Shown: positions 51,383 to 61,485 of the stretch, one piece after another | Layout of the letters: each line of letters opens with the position of its first letter | Numbering within the stretch: position 1 is the stretch's first letter | Assembly (NCBI GenBank): GCA_900540205.1 | Contig: UQER01000011.1 | Location: 20,435 to 84,434 of the forward strand | Length of the DNA stretch: 64,000 nucleotides | Reading direction: 5' to 3' | Origin: an uncultured Porphyromonadaceae bacterium | GTDB taxonomy: Bacteria; Bacteroidota; Bacteroidia; Bacteroidales; Muribaculaceae | The notes under the pieces: model-generated | Databases searched by the model: none | Seen by the model: only the letters and a program-made list of their open reading frames with translations | What the model was told of the DNA's origin: nothing | Made by a program: the position numbers and the translations under genes

Positions 51383-51877
51383 TCAATAGAGATCCATGAA
51401 TTCGTAGGTGTTGCCGAGGTCGGCGAGGATGCGGCGGAAACTGTCGTGCGAGATGATGAGCGAGGCGGTGTTGTCGTTGGGATGAAAGCTCAGTTTGTCG
51501 GCCTTGTCAAGATTGCTGTCAAGAATGAGATGCACATGGTTGTCGGTGTCGTTGAGCAACCCGAAAAGCGACACCGAACCCGGTGTCACACCAAGGTATT
51601 TCTCCATCCTGGCCTCCGACGCAAACGAAAGCCTCCCCTGCTGCAGCTTGTCCTGCAGTTCATGCACCGGAAGGGAATGGTGCCAGTCGAGAATCACAAG
51701 ATAATGACGGTTGCCTTTATGGTTGCGCAGAAAAAGATTCTTGCAATGGCACACATCACCGGCATCGGCAACGTATTTCAACGCCTCCTCAACAGTGGGC
51801 GTGGCCGGATGCTCGATGCATTCATAATCTATTCCTGCATCCCGCAGATATTCAAACACCTTTTCTTTTTTGTTCAT
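51383..51877 (-). CDS. ProX-type prolyl-tRNA deacylase (YbaK/EbsC fold)
   Basis: 164 residues. IDYECIEHPATPTVEEALKYV at the N-terminus, CKNLFLRNHKGNRHYLVILDWHHSLPVHEL with the conserved Lys, and GVTPGSVSLFGLLND are landmarks of free-standing ProX/PrdX editing proteins. It clears Ala-tRNA(Pro) in trans. It ends at the border of the AT-rich islet and lies just after the RND operon on the same strand. Confidence 0.9.
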   Translation of the reverse strand: MNKKEKVFEYLRDAGIDYECIEHPATPTVEEALKYVADAGDVCHCKNLFLRNHKGNRHYLVILDWHHSLPVHELQDKLQQGRLSFASEARMEKYLGVTPGSVSLFGLLNDTDNHVHLILDSNLDKADKLSFHPNDNTASLIISHDSFRRILADLGNTYEFMDLY

Positions 51878-51922
51878 TTTCCTTTATTGCAAAAAATCTT
51901 CATTGTGATAACCGGAGAGGGG

Positions 51923-54900
51923 TCAGTTCCACCCTCCCCCGAGCGCGCGGTAAAGTTCCACCAGCGCAAGATATTCATCGCGCACGGCATAGATCAGCCC
52001 TACCTCCGACTCAAAATAGCGCCGCTGCGCGTCGAGCACATCAATATAGTTGATGGCACCGAGTGCATACTGGCTGTTGGCCAGTTCCGAATATTTTTTT
52101 GCGGCATTGCGCAGATCCCTGCGGAGCACCGTGGCCTCCTGCTTGCGCTGGAATGTGGTCACGGCATCACTGACTTCGCTGAATGCGGTGAGAACTTTCT
52201 GCTCATAGCCATATTTGGCCTGATTGTAAGCCGCCTCGGCAGCCTGGTGCTTACGTTTGTTGCGTCCGAAAGAGAATACGGGTCCTGCCACCGATCCAAT
52301 CACATAGGAGAATGGCGACTGCAGCAGGTGTTGGAGGTCGTCGTTCTCTGCTCCACCGGTCAGACTTATGCGAAGCCGGGGGAAACGGTCGGCATAAGCC
52401 ACACCCACATTGGCCAATGCGGCTTTAAGATTCTGTTCGGCCGCACGCAGGTCGGGACGCCGTTGCAGCAGCGTCGAAGGGAGCCCGATTGCCAGCGTAT
52501 CGGGCATCACCATCTCCAGGTTAAGTGAGCTGCGCTGCAGATAATCCTCCGGATAACGCCCCATCAGAAGTGCTATGGCATTGCGCTGCACCTTGATGTC
52601 GCGCTCCAGATTCGGTATAAGTGCCGCCGTGGTGGCATACTCCACCTTGGCCTGCTGATAAACGGTCTCCGGTGTAAGTCCCCCCTCGAAACGCAGGCGC
52701 GCTTTCTCGAGGTTCACCTCGCGGGTATGGAGCGTACGTTCCACCATGGCACGTTCGCGGTCAAGCGCTATCAGCCTGAAATAGGCCGACGCCACCTCGG
52801 CCACGAGGGTCATCTGCATCGCTCGCCGGTTCTCCACCGAAGCAAAATACTGTGCCGCACCTTTTTTGCGAGCCCAGCTCAGTCCGCCCCACAGGTCGGC
52901 CTCCCAGCTCAACGTGGCTTTAAGGGAAAACTCCGGATCGGAGGTACTCTTCTTATCATAATAATCATTTGTCTCATTATCAGCCGATGCGATGGCCGAC
53001 AGTGTAGGCATGAAGTTGGCCTTGCTCACGCCGTAGAGAGCACGCATCTCCTCCACTTTGGCAGCCGCAGCGAGCAGGTCGCGGTTGTTCCGCAAAGTCT
53101 CGTCAATTATGGCCACCAGGGATGAATCGGTGTACACCTGCCACCACTTCATATCAGCCATGGTGACCGAATCAGTGGAGTTTCCCTCCAGAGCCGACGG
53201 CAGATTCAGCTGCGGCTCCGCGCAGTTTTTCACTCCGGAGCACGATGACAGCGCCGTTGCGGCCACCGTCAGGCACACTGCGGCCACAGCCGTGTGCTTC
53301 ATTATCTTTTTCGTCTTTCTTTTCAATCTGTCTTTCATTCTGAAAATCTCCACAAAGAAAAAGGGTACAAAAAGTATGCCAACGGTGATGGCTACGAGCA
53401 TACCGAAAAACACACCGGTGCCGATGTCGCGCCTTGCAGCCGAACCAGGTCCGGAGGCAAGCACCAGAGGCACAAGTCCGAGTATGAACGCCAGCGACGT
53501 CATCACTATCGGGCGGAAACGCAGCCGCGCTGCCGTGAGGGCGGCATGCACCACATCCACACCCTTGTCAACCTCCTCTTTTGCAAATTCCACAATAAGG
53601 ATGGCATTCTTCGCCACAAGTCCCACAAGCATCACCAGACCGATCTGGAAATAGATGTTGTTTTCAAGTCCGCACAACCATATGCCGGCATAGGCGCCCA
53701 CACCTGCAATCGGGAGCGACAGAATCACGGCCAGCGGCACCGTCCAGCTTTCGTAAAGAGCCGCCAGGAAAAGGAACACGAACAGCAGCGCCAGTCCGAG
53801 CACAAAGCCGGTCTTGCCCGACTCATGTTTCTGCTGATACGACAGTCCCGACCACTCCACTGCGATATTCTCTGGCAGATGCTCACGCACAATCTGCTCG
53901 AGAGCGGCCATTGCCTGACCGGTGCTGTAGCCCTGAGCCGCTTCTCCTGAGATGGTGGCGCAATTGAACATATTGAAGCGCTTCACCGAGCCCGGACCGG
54001 ATGTGTAGTGCGACGTTCCGAGCGATGTCACCGGCACCATCGTACCGTTGGCTCCACGCACAAAGAACAGGTTGAGATTACCCGGACGTGCGCGGTAAGT
54101 GGCATCGGCCTGCAGATACACACGGTAGATGCGGTTGAACATGTTGAAATCGTTGACATAGACCGACCCGGTGAAAGCCTTCATTGTCGAGAATATGTCG
54201 CTGACAGGAATCCCCTGCATCTTGGCCTTGTCGCGGTCCACATCGAAGAAGAGCTGCGGAATCTCGGCCTGCAGCGAGGAGGACAGGCCGGAAAACTCCG
54301 GACATTGCGCCGCATAGAACTGCAGTGTGTCCACTGCCTGCTCCAGATCCGCGTAGGTGGCGTCACCTCTTGCCTCGAGCACCATCTCGAAACCACCCGA
54401 CGTGCCGAGTCCGGGCACAATGGCAGGCGTGAAGAAGTAAACGTTGCATTCGGGATATGTGGATACCTCGTTGCGGATGCGTTCGCGCAGTTTGTCGAGC
54501 GAATCGGCATCACGTTCCGAAGCCGGCTTCATTATCACAGTCATGGTGGTATGGGCCTGGTTCGTGCCGGAACGCGGCGATGAGCCGTTGACATTCAGTA
54601 TGTACTGCACATCCTTGTCGTAAAGCAGGAACTTCTGCACTCTTTCCGACACGGCGCGCGTACGTTCGATTGTGGCGCCCTCAGGCAGTTCCAGTTCCAC
54701 CGTGAAATAACCCTGGTCCTCAGGCGACATGAAACTCTGCGGCAGGAAATGGTTGAACAGTCCGATGGCTACCAGCGACAGCCCGAAAGCCGCATACATG
54801 ATGCGCGGGCGCGCAAGAACCCGCCTGATCATACGGCCATAAAAACGGTTGCCGCGTGCAAGCCAGAAATCGATAAGGCGGAAAAGTTTCGGCTTGCGGC

Positions 54901-56413
54901 GTGTACGGTTCTCCGGGCGCAGCAGCTTCGAACACATCACCGGCGACAACGTGAGCGCCACGATGGTGGAAATCACAACCGACACGGCAATGGTGATGGT
55001 GAACTGGCGGTAGAGCTGTCCGGTTATGCCGGGAAGGAAACTCACAGGCACGAACACCGCGCAGAGCACGAGCGACATGGCCACAAGAGCGCTCCCCAGT
55101 CCGTTCATGGCGCGGCGCGTGGCCTCCATGGGCCCCACATGCTCGCGGTTCATGATGCGGTCCACATTCTCAACCACCACAATGGCATCGTCCACCACAA
55201 TACCGATGGCAAGAATCAGCCCGAGCAATGTGAGCATGTTGAGCGAGAAACCGAACACGAGCATCACCCCGAACGTACCTATCAGCGATATGGGCACTGC
55301 TATCACAGGGATGAGCGTGGCACGCCAGTTCTGCAGCGACAGGAACACCACAAGAATCACCAGCAGCAAAGCCTCGAAGAATGTACGGTAAACGTGGTGA
55401 ATCGACTCGGAAATATATTCCGTCATGTCGAATGGTATCTCGTAGCTGAGACCTTCCGGAAAACTGTGGCTTATCTCCTCCATCTGCTTCTTCACGGCCT
55501 CGGCCACCTCCATGGCGTTCGAGCCGGGGAGCATGTTTATGTCGAGCACGGCAGCATTACTTCCGTTGATGCTGCTCTCGGTGGAATAGGAGGACGCCTC
55601 GAGTTTCACATCCGCCACATCGCGCAGCCTGATGATGGAACCGTCGGCATTGGCGCGTATCACAACATTCTCGAACTCCTCCACCGACGAGAGACGTCCG
55701 CGTGCCGTGATGGGTACGGTGAGGTCAACCCCCTCCATCGGGGCCTGCCCGAGCACTCCGGCTGCCGACTCGCGGTTCTGGTCCTTGAGCACAGCCGTAA
55801 GATCCTGCACCGTCAGGCCCAAGTCGGCGAGCTTGTCGGGCGACACGAGAATCTGCATGGCGTAATATCGGCTGCCCACATTGCGGATGCTGCCCACCCC
55901 CGGCACACGTCTCAAAAGGTCGAGCACATTGAGCGTGGCGTAGTTGCTGAGATATATCTCGTCGAATTTCGAATCGTTGGAAAGGAGGGTGATTGTCATC
56001 AGCTTGTTGGCAGTCTCCTTTTCCACGCTTATACCGTTCTGCACCACCTCGGCAGGCAGACGCGATTCAGCCTTCTTCACTCGATTCTGCACGTCCACGG
56101 CAGCCAGTTCCGGATCCACGCCTATATCGAATGTCACCAGAGCCGAGAAGCCGCCGGAATTCGAACTGCTCGACGACATGTAGATCATACCGGGAGTACC
56201 GTTAAGTTCCTGTTCGATGGGCGTGGCCACGGCCTGCGTCACTGTCAGGGCGTCGGCACCCGGATAAGAAGCAGACACCTTCACCACGGGCGGCACGATA
56301 CGCGGGTACTGGTCCACCGGGAGCAGTACAAGCCCGATTGCCCCCACTATCACGATGACAATGGAGAGCACAATCGAGAAAACCGGATGCGTAAGGAAAA
56401 AATTATTCTTCAT
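51923..56413 (-). CDS. RND efflux permease fused in frame to TolC-type outer-membrane factor
   Basis: 1496 residues. Residues 1-1037 form a complete HAE1/AcrB-type permease: KNNFFLTHPVFSIVLSIVIVIVGAIGL start, proton-relay GIVVDDAIVVVENV near 405 and GLVAKNAILIVEFAKEE with the relay Lys, 12 hydrophobic segments. Residues 1038-1496 form a complete TolC/NodT outer-membrane lipoprotein, with its own signal peptide and lipobox (MKHTAVAAVCLTVAATALSSC). The junction, minus strand near 53302, reads AAAAAGATAATGAAGC: the fused frame is AAG-ATA-ATG-AAG, while the frame one base on reads TAA-TGA. A one-base indel in the A-run would separate the two genes. It could also be a real fusion, or two proteins by internal start. 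It follows the adaptor gene by 22 bases. Confidence 0.9.
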   Translation of the reverse strand: MKNNFFLTHPVFSIVLSIVIVIVGAIGLVLLPVDQYPRIVPPVVKVSASYPGADALTVTQAVATPIEQELNGTPGMIYMSSSSSNSGGFSALVTFDIGVDPELAAVDVQNRVKKAESRLPAEVVQNGISVEKETANKLMTITLLSNDSKFDEIYLSNYATLNVLDLLRRVPGVGSIRNVGSRYYAMQILVSPDKLADLGLTVQDLTAVLKDQNRESAAGVLGQAPMEGVDLTVPITARGRLSSVEEFENVVIRANADGSIIRLRDVADVKLEASSYSTESSINGSNAAVLDINMLPGSNAMEVAEAVKKQMEEISHSFPEGLSYEIPFDMTEYISESIHHVYRTFFEALLLVILVVFLSLQNWRATLIPVIAVPISLIGTFGVMLVFGFSLNMLTLLGLILAIGIVVDDAIVVVENVDRIMNREHVGPMEATRRAMNGLGSALVAMSLVLCAVFVPVSFLPGITGQLYRQFTITIAVSVVISTIVALTLSPVMCSKLLRPENRTRRKPKLFRLIDFWLARGNRFYGRMIRRVLARPRIMYAAFGLSLVAIGLFNHFLPQSFMSPEDQGYFTVELELPEGATIERTRAVSERVQKFLLYDKDVQYILNVNGSSPRSGTNQAHTTMTVIMKPASERDADSLDKLRERIRNEVSTYPECNVYFFTPAIVPGLGTSGGFEMVLEARGDATYADLEQAVDTLQFYAAQCPEFSGLSSSLQAEIPQLFFDVDRDKAKMQGIPVSDIFSTMKAFTGSVYVNDFNMFNRIYRVYLQADATYRARPGNLNLFFVRGANGTMVPVTSLGTSHYTSGPGSVKRFNMFNCATISGEAAQGYSTGQAMAALEQIVREHLPENIAVEWSGLSYQQKHESGKTGFVLGLALLFVFLFLAALYESWTVPLAVILSLPIAGVGAYAGIWLCGLENNIYFQIGLVMLVGLVAKNAILIVEFAKEEVDKGVDVVHAALTAARLRFRPIVMTSLAFILGLVPLVLASGPGSAARRDIGTGVFFGMLVAITVGILFVPFFFVEIFRMKDRLKRKTKKIMKHTAVAAVCLTVAATALSSCSGVKNCAEPQLNLPSALEGNSTDSVTMADMKWWQVYTDSSLVAIIDETLRNNRDLLAAAAKVEEMRALYGVSKANFMPTLSAIASADNETNDYYDKKSTSDPEFSLKATLSWEADLWGGLSWARKKGAAQYFASVENRRAMQMTLVAEVASAYFRLIALDRERAMVERTLHTREVNLEKARLRFEGGLTPETVYQQAKVEYATTAALIPNLERDIKVQRNAIALLMGRYPEDYLQRSSLNLEMVMPDTLAIGLPSTLLQRRPDLRAAEQNLKAALANVGVAYADRFPRLRISLTGGAENDDLQHLLQSPFSYVIGSVAGPVFSFGRNKRKHQAAEAAYNQAKYGYEQKVLTAFSEVSDAVTTFQRKQEATVLRRDLRNAAKKYSELANSQYALGAINYIDVLDAQRRYFESEVGLIYAVRDEYLALVELYRALGGGWN

Positions 56414-56435
56414 ACCTTATCCCTTGCAGTAAATA

Positions 56436-57653
56436 TTATTCAGCCGTTTTGGCATCCGCATGGGGTGCCACCGGAGCTACTTTCATGCCATGATGCAGTT
56501 TGTGGTAGCCTTCTGTCACAATCCATTCGCCGGCAGCCAGACCGCGCTCCACTATCATGTTGTTGTCAACCTCTGGCCCCGTCTCCACAAACCGGCGCTC
56601 AACCACACTGTCGGGCCGGACCACATACACATACGCCCCACCCTTTTCTATATCAAGGGCTTTTGCCGGAACCTGAATGGCATCTTTGCGTACATCCATC
56701 AACAGCTTTACCTTGGTAAACTCGCCCGGAAGCAGTATGTGATCGGGGTTGGGCATTTCGGCACGCACTGAGAATGTGCCGGTGGTGGGATTCACCTGAG
56801 GTGAGGCAAAGTCCACCAGACCTCGGTAGGGATAAACCGTCCCATCGGCCATCGTGATTGTTACATATGGATCCCACTGCCTTTTGGAATCACGCTCGCC
56901 CAGACGCACATTGCGTGAACGGCTGCGCAGATATTCCAGCGAGGTCATGGCAAAATCCACCCTCACCGTATCGCTGTTAACAATCGTAGCCAGCAGCGAC
57001 TTGCCGTTAGGCCCTACAAGCGTACCTATATCGGCACTGCGCTCAGAGATATACCCGTCGGCAGGCGATGTCACCGTGGTATAGCCAAGCGTCATCTCGG
57101 CCTGTTTCAGGTCGGCGGCTGCCACCATAACCTCAGCCTTGGCACTCTCATAGGCGGCCTCGGCATTGTCAAGATCAAGCTGTGAGGCGGCATTCTGCTC
57201 ATACAGCGGCCGCATGCGTTTCAGGTCGCGGTCGGCTTTCTGTTCCTGCGCCTTGGCCTTGTTAAGCTGCGCACGGGCTTTCTCAACCCGAGCCCTGTAG
57301 AGACTTGGATCAATCACAAACAGCGTCTGCCCTTTTTTGATACGCGTGCCCTCCTCAAAAAACATTTTCTGCAGATAGCCCTCCACACGCGCGCGGACTT
57401 CCACGAACTGCTGGGCCCTGATTCTGCCCACATATTCGCCGTAAATGTTCACATCCGAGGTATTCACAGGCTCGACAGCGACAACCGGATATGATGTCGG
57501 GACAGCCTTTTTGCGCGTAAGCATCCACACGGCCGCGCCACCCGCGAGCAACACTGCCACAATGATAATTACAGTTAATAGACGTTTGTGTCTCAGGCCT
57601 CCAAATCTGAAAATCCCGGAGTGCCGCTTTACCCTATCTGATGTTTTATTCAT
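56436..57653 (-). CDS. RND efflux periplasmic adaptor (membrane fusion protein)
   Basis: 405 residues. A single N-terminal membrane helix (LLTVIIIVAVLLAGGAAVWML near 25-45) anchors it; no lipobox. The lipoyl halves flank an alpha hairpin (RARVEKARAQLNKAKAQEQKADRDLKRMRPLYEQNAASQLDLDNAEAAYESAKAEV). The beta-barrel and membrane-proximal domains follow (DPYVTITMADGTVYPYRGLVDF; NNMIVERGLAAGEWIVTEGYHKL). It couples the permease to the outer-membrane factor in multidrug export. It heads the operon. Confidence 0.93.
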   Translation of the reverse strand: MNKTSDRVKRHSGIFRFGGLRHKRLLTVIIIVAVLLAGGAAVWMLTRKKAVPTSYPVVAVEPVNTSDVNIYGEYVGRIRAQQFVEVRARVEGYLQKMFFEEGTRIKKGQTLFVIDPSLYRARVEKARAQLNKAKAQEQKADRDLKRMRPLYEQNAASQLDLDNAEAAYESAKAEVMVAAADLKQAEMTLGYTTVTSPADGYISERSADIGTLVGPNGKSLLATIVNSDTVRVDFAMTSLEYLRSRSRNVRLGERDSKRQWDPYVTITMADGTVYPYRGLVDFASPQVNPTTGTFSVRAEMPNPDHILLPGEFTKVKLLMDVRKDAIQVPAKALDIEKGGAYVYVVRPDSVVERRFVETGPEVDNNMIVERGLAAGEWIVTEGYHKLHHGMKVAPVAPHADAKTAE

Positions 57654-57953
57654 TATTAAAAAACGATGTAGCGCAGCATGTTAGACTTATATAAGCGGTG
57701 TTACCCCCCTGCAAGTGTGACATACTGCCAATTGTGATGAATTTATTAAAATTCCAACACGGGTCCGGCATTAAATGTTCAACGCCACTGCATACAAAAA
57801 AATTGCAACGCTTCACGCCTGACATGAACCGGATTATTGATACATGTACAATATATTCCTTTTTTGCAAATTTATCTGTTATGTTTGCCACTGAAAAGAA
57901 TCTGTAAACAGACATCTGAAATGTGACAATGAAACGAAGGGTGAAGGTATATT
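57654..57953. other. Upstream region of the RND operon
   Basis: No gene, tRNA or promoter-grade motif was recognised in these 300 bases. A hairpin closes it on the left arm of the ABC operon terminator. Confidence 0.3.
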
Positions 57954-57991
57954 AAAGAAACTGCCCTGTTGCCATTTCGGCTGCGGGGCAG
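57954..57991 (-). terminator. Terminator of the ABC export operon
   Basis: CTGCCC (57961-57966) pairs with GGGCAG (57986-57991), with an inner GCC/GGC stem. On the minus strand it runs into a TTTCTTT tract. Confidence 0.65.
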
Positions 57992-58035
57992 AATGTATGT
58001 AGAGTTCAATTATTCGACAGATCGAAAGTCGCGCG

Positions 58036-59355
58036 TCATTTATAACGTGCCCAGCGCACAAGGTCGGCAATGCTGGGTTTCTTGCCGTACATGAAGATAC
58101 CTATACGGTAAATCTTGCCTGCTATCCATGCCATCGCCACAAACGATGCGAAAAGTATGGCCGCGGACACCCATATCTGCCATGCCGGGATGCCGAACGG
58201 AATACGGGCAAGCATCACCATGGGCGATGTGAAGGGAATCATCGACATCCACACCGACATGGTGCCGTTGGGATCACTGACCACAGCCAACGAAAACACA
58301 AGTGCCAGAATGATGGGGAGCACGGCGAACGTCTGAAGCTGCGAGGCATCCTGTATGTTGTCCACTGCCGATCCGATGGCAGCGAATATCGATGCATAAA
58401 ACAGGAAACCGCCCACGAGGAACATAAGCATATATCCCATCATGGTCGCTATATAGCCCACCGAGGTGAATGTGGCCAGGGCATTGATCATATCGGGGTC
58501 AAAGCTCGACGAAAGGTCCATGTCGCCGGCAGAAGCCATGGCAACCTGCGCGCTCAGGTCGGCAGGAAGGATGGCGGGAAGCAGGAATGCCGACATCAGA
58601 CAGAGGAGCACTCCCCATATCACCACCTGCACCACTGCCACCAGACCCACACCTATGATTTTACCCATCATAAGCTGCATAGGTTTCACAGACGACACCA
58701 CAAGCTCAAGCACGCGGTTGTTCTTCTCCTCGATAATGGAGGTCATAACCATCTGTCCGTAAAGCAGCAGGAACATGTAGAGCACGAACGTCATCACCAT
58801 CCCCATGCCATAGGACACTCCCGACGAGAAGCTTTCCTGATTTCCTGATTCGTCGATGCGGAGGGTGGACAGATGCACATCCACATTCACCTCGTCAAGG
58901 ATTTTCGAAAGGTTCTCTATGCTGTAGGCCTTCAGGCGTTCATCCTCTACCACTTTCTTTATGGCGTTTGATGCGAGCATCTCCACCTCCATGCTTCCGG
59001 CGTCGCGGTTGTAGAGTGCCGCGTTCGACGGATTCTCCACAATATCCTGACCGATGAAAATCACGGCATCATACCGGTCATCGGCAATAACCGAATCAAG
59101 CGGCTGGTCGGTGGCGGTAAGTGTCACAAAATCCAGGTCGGCCGCACGCGCAGCCAGTTCGGGCATCATTATCCCGCTCTGGTCCACCACTGCAATCTCA
59201 GTGTCATCAGGGGTCGACAGCATCATTATGGCTGCCGGAGCTGCCATCAGGAGCAGCATCAGCACCGGCATGAGCAGGGTTGTGATTACAAAACTCTTTT
59301 TCCCTACGCGCTCGTTGAACTCACGCGCTATGATTATTCCTATATTCGACGACAT
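58036..59355 (-). CDS. ABC transporter permease (NatB-like)
   Basis: About 439 residues. An N-terminal hydrophobic helix (VITTLLMPVLMLLLMAAPAAIMML) is followed by a large extracytoplasmic domain (to ~190). Five or more helices follow (GMGMVMTFVLYMFLLLYGQMV; GVGLVAVVQVVIWGVLLCLMSAFLL; a long helix near 330). The layout is that of ABC-2 type NatB/YhaP exporters. ATG at 59355 (MSSNIGIIIAREF) fits the family; the longer frame runs into the ATPase stop. It pairs with the ATPase upstream. Confidence 0.9.
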   Translation of the reverse strand: MSSNIGIIIAREFNERVGKKSFVITTLLMPVLMLLLMAAPAAIMMLSTPDDTEIAVVDQSGIMMPELAARAADLDFVTLTATDQPLDSVIADDRYDAVIFIGQDIVENPSNAALYNRDAGSMEVEMLASNAIKKVVEDERLKAYSIENLSKILDEVNVDVHLSTLRIDESGNQESFSSGVSYGMGMVMTFVLYMFLLLYGQMVMTSIIEEKNNRVLELVVSSVKPMQLMMGKIIGVGLVAVVQVVIWGVLLCLMSAFLLPAILPADLSAQVAMASAGDMDLSSSFDPDMINALATFTSVGYIATMMGYMLMFLVGGFLFYASIFAAIGSAVDNIQDASQLQTFAVLPIILALVFSLAVVSDPNGTMSVWMSMIPFTSPMVMLARIPFGIPAWQIWVSAAILFASFVAMAWIAGKIYRIGIFMYGKKPSIADLVRWARYK

Positions 59356-59356
59356 T

Positions 59357-60322
59357 TCAGTTGTTTTCTTTAGGGTTGGCATTTGTGGCGGCGTCGGCAT
59401 TCTCAACGCAGCGAATGAAAATCTCGTTCATCGACGGCAGCGCACGGTCGAAGTTCACAATATCCACCGTATCGTTGGCAACGGCAAGGAACTCGCGCAT
59501 GGCCACACCCTGACGCAGATGGAAGTTGGCGCTTATGGCGTCGGGGCATCCCGGCACAGGGGTGTCGGTCAAAAGTGTCTCGGTCACCATATTCCCAAGG
59601 CGCTCATGCAAGGCGGCAGCATCGCCGGTAAATGCCATGCGGTAATGATTGGCACCCATTCTTGCCCTGATTTCAGCCACATTACCCGACAGGATGTTGC
59701 GTGAACGGTTTATCAGCGTTATATTCTCGCAGAGTTCCTCCACGCTCTCCATGTTGTGGGTGGAGAACACCACGGTGGCACCCTCGTCGCGCAGACGCAG
59801 AATTTCGGTTTTCAGCAGATTGGCGTTTATGGGGTCGAAACCGGAGAAAGGTTCGTCGAAGATGAGTAGTTTGGGGCGATGAAGCACAGTGACTATAAAC
59901 TGTACTTTCTGCGCCATACCTTTTGAAAGTTCCTCGACCTTTTTCCCCCACCAGTCCATTATGCCGAAGCGTTCGAACCAGGCTTTCAGTTCTGTAATGG
60001 CCTCGGAACGTTTGAGCCCTTTGAGACGCGCGAAAAAGAGCGCCTGATCGCCCACTCGCATCTTTTTGTACAGACCGCGTTCTTCGGGCAGATAGCCTAT
60101 GTGCGCCACGTCGTCGGCACACAGCCGGTGGTCGCCGAACCAAACCTCTCCGCTGTCGGGAGCTGTAATGTGGTTGATGATGCGGATAAGGGTTGTCTTT
60201 CCTGCTCCGTTCGGACCGAGCAAGCCGTAGATTTTCCCTTCCGGGATACTGATGCTCACATCGTCAAGAGCCTTGTGATTGGTGAATTGTTTGCTGACGT
60301 GTTCAGCTCTGATAATGTCCAT
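59357..60322 (-). CDS. ABC transporter ATP-binding protein (NatA-like)
   Basis: 321 residues. Walker A is LLGPNGAGKTTLIR near 34-47, signature ELSKGMAQKVQ near 139 and Walker B LLIFDEPFSGFDP near 160. A C-terminal ~90-residue regulatory extension is common in this subfamily. It powers export through the permease gene, which starts two bases after its stop. The substrate is unknown; NatAB in Bacillus exports sodium. Confidence 0.93.
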   Translation of the reverse strand: MDIIRAEHVSKQFTNHKALDDVSISIPEGKIYGLLGPNGAGKTTLIRIINHITAPDSGEVWFGDHRLCADDVAHIGYLPEERGLYKKMRVGDQALFFARLKGLKRSEAITELKAWFERFGIMDWWGKKVEELSKGMAQKVQFIVTVLHRPKLLIFDEPFSGFDPINANLLKTEILRLRDEGATVVFSTHNMESVEELCENITLINRSRNILSGNVAEIRARMGANHYRMAFTGDAAALHERLGNMVTETLLTDTPVPGCPDAISANFHLRQGVAMREFLAVANDTVDIVNFDRALPSMNEIFIRCVENADAATNANPKENN

Positions 60323-60423
60323 ATTTTAAATGGTCTGATTGTTGTGGCCGCTGGCATTTCCTCTATGGCGTGCGACCGTGCTGTTTGTAATGTGCAAGTA
60401 AATAATCTGTGATAATGCGGTGT

Positions 60424-60431
60424 CAAAATTA
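60424..60431 (-). promoter_or_regulatory. -7 element of the ABC operon
   Basis: Minus-strand TAATTTTG, exact consensus, ~100 bases before the ATPase start. No -33 TTTG at the expected distance. Confidence 0.4.
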
Positions 60432-60545
60432 CATTAATTAAGTAATTCCGACATTATCATTTATCGTGTTTTTCGCCGTAAAGTTACATTATGGGGTATT
60501 TTTTTTCTTTTATGGGTGTTTTTTGACGGGTTTACACAGTTTGCA

Positions 60546-60577
60546 TTTGCAAATTTTGGGCCTATTATTTAAATTTG
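60546..60577 (+). promoter_or_regulatory. Promoter of the NlpC/P60 gene
   Basis: TTTG (60546-60549), 20-base spacer, TAAATTTG (60570-60577). Exact consensus; the start codon is 30 bases on. Confidence 0.75.
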
Positions 60578-60607
60578 CAAATAATCATTTTTTGTTTTTC
60601 TGCTCAT

Positions 60608-61465
60608 ATGAGGTTTGCGAAGATCATATCGTTCTGTATGGCTGCCATTGTTTTGGCGGTTCTGACAGGTTGCTCCTCAAAGAAGCATGCATCCACGGGA
60701 GCGCAAGGCTATGGAAGCGCTACAACCCAGCGTGGCGGTTCAGGCAAAATTAGTTATGCCGACGAGCCGTCAGATGCCATGGGACGCGATCTGGCCGCAG
60801 AGGCGCGCCGCTGGCTCGGCACTCCTTACCGCTATGGCGGACAGGACCGCTCGGGCACAGACTGCTCCGGACTGGTGATGGAGGTGTACCGCGAGGTATG
60901 CGCCGTCAAGCTTCCGCGTTCTTCATCAAGTCAGATGTCCTACTGCACAGAAGTGGCGCGCAACAAGGCCCGTATGGGCGACCTCATGTTCTTCGGAGGC
61001 TCCGGCAAGGTGTCGCACGTCGGACTGTACATCGGAAACGGCGAAATGATTCATGCATCCTCGTCGCGTGGTGTAATGATCAGCAATGTGGATACAGGCT
61101 ACTGGGGCCAGCGCCTGTTGGGCGCAGGCCGCGTGGGCGGCGCACAGGAAAGCTGGGCCAAGGCCGGCAAGGGGAAGAACGGAAAGGAACGTCCTGCCGA
61201 TGAGCCCACCCCGCAGCCACGTCTGAACGACATACAGGAGATACAGATTGCATCGACAGGCCGCCCCGTGCCGGTGGCGGAAATAGCCTATAACCGCATC
61301 CCGCCTGCCACTCCCGAACTAAATGCCGACCAAAGCGTTTCTGTAAGGAATCTGCCTGATGCCGCGGCAACAGCAGAAGCCCCTACCCCGAGCGCACTCG
61401 ATATGCTTGACAGGATAATCAACCAGAAGGTCGACTCAATTTTTGCCGACCGCTTCATGGACTGA
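60608..61465 (+). CDS. NlpC/P60 peptidoglycan hydrolase lipoprotein
   Basis: About 285 residues. A lipoprotein signal (MRFAKIISFCMAAIVLAVLTGC) is followed by an NlpC/P60 domain: TDCSGLVMEVYR carries the catalytic Cys near 85, KVSHVGLYIGNGEMIHASSSRGV the His residues. The enzyme should cut stem peptides of peptidoglycan. The C-terminal ~100 residues are Pro/Ala-rich and end in a helix. The start at 60608 gives a clean signal; the longer frame is rejected because it crosses the promoter. rsgA follows 20 bases later. Confidence 0.92.
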   Translation: MRFAKIISFCMAAIVLAVLTGCSSKKHASTGAQGYGSATTQRGGSGKISYADEPSDAMGRDLAAEARRWLGTPYRYGGQDRSGTDCSGLVMEVYREVCAVKLPRSSSSQMSYCTEVARNKARMGDLMFFGGSGKVSHVGLYIGNGEMIHASSSRGVMISNVDTGYWGQRLLGAGRVGGAQESWAKAGKGKNGKERPADEPTPQPRLNDIQEIQIASTGRPVPVAEIAYNRIPPATPELNADQSVSVRNLPDAAATAEAPTPSALDMLDRIINQKVDSIFADRFMD

Positions 61466-61485
61466 AAGGAAACCACACACTGGCA

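Noticed and set aside
54749..56719. 656-codon ORF on the plus strand
   Set aside because: It is antisense to the RND permease and adaptor; very His-rich, no domain.
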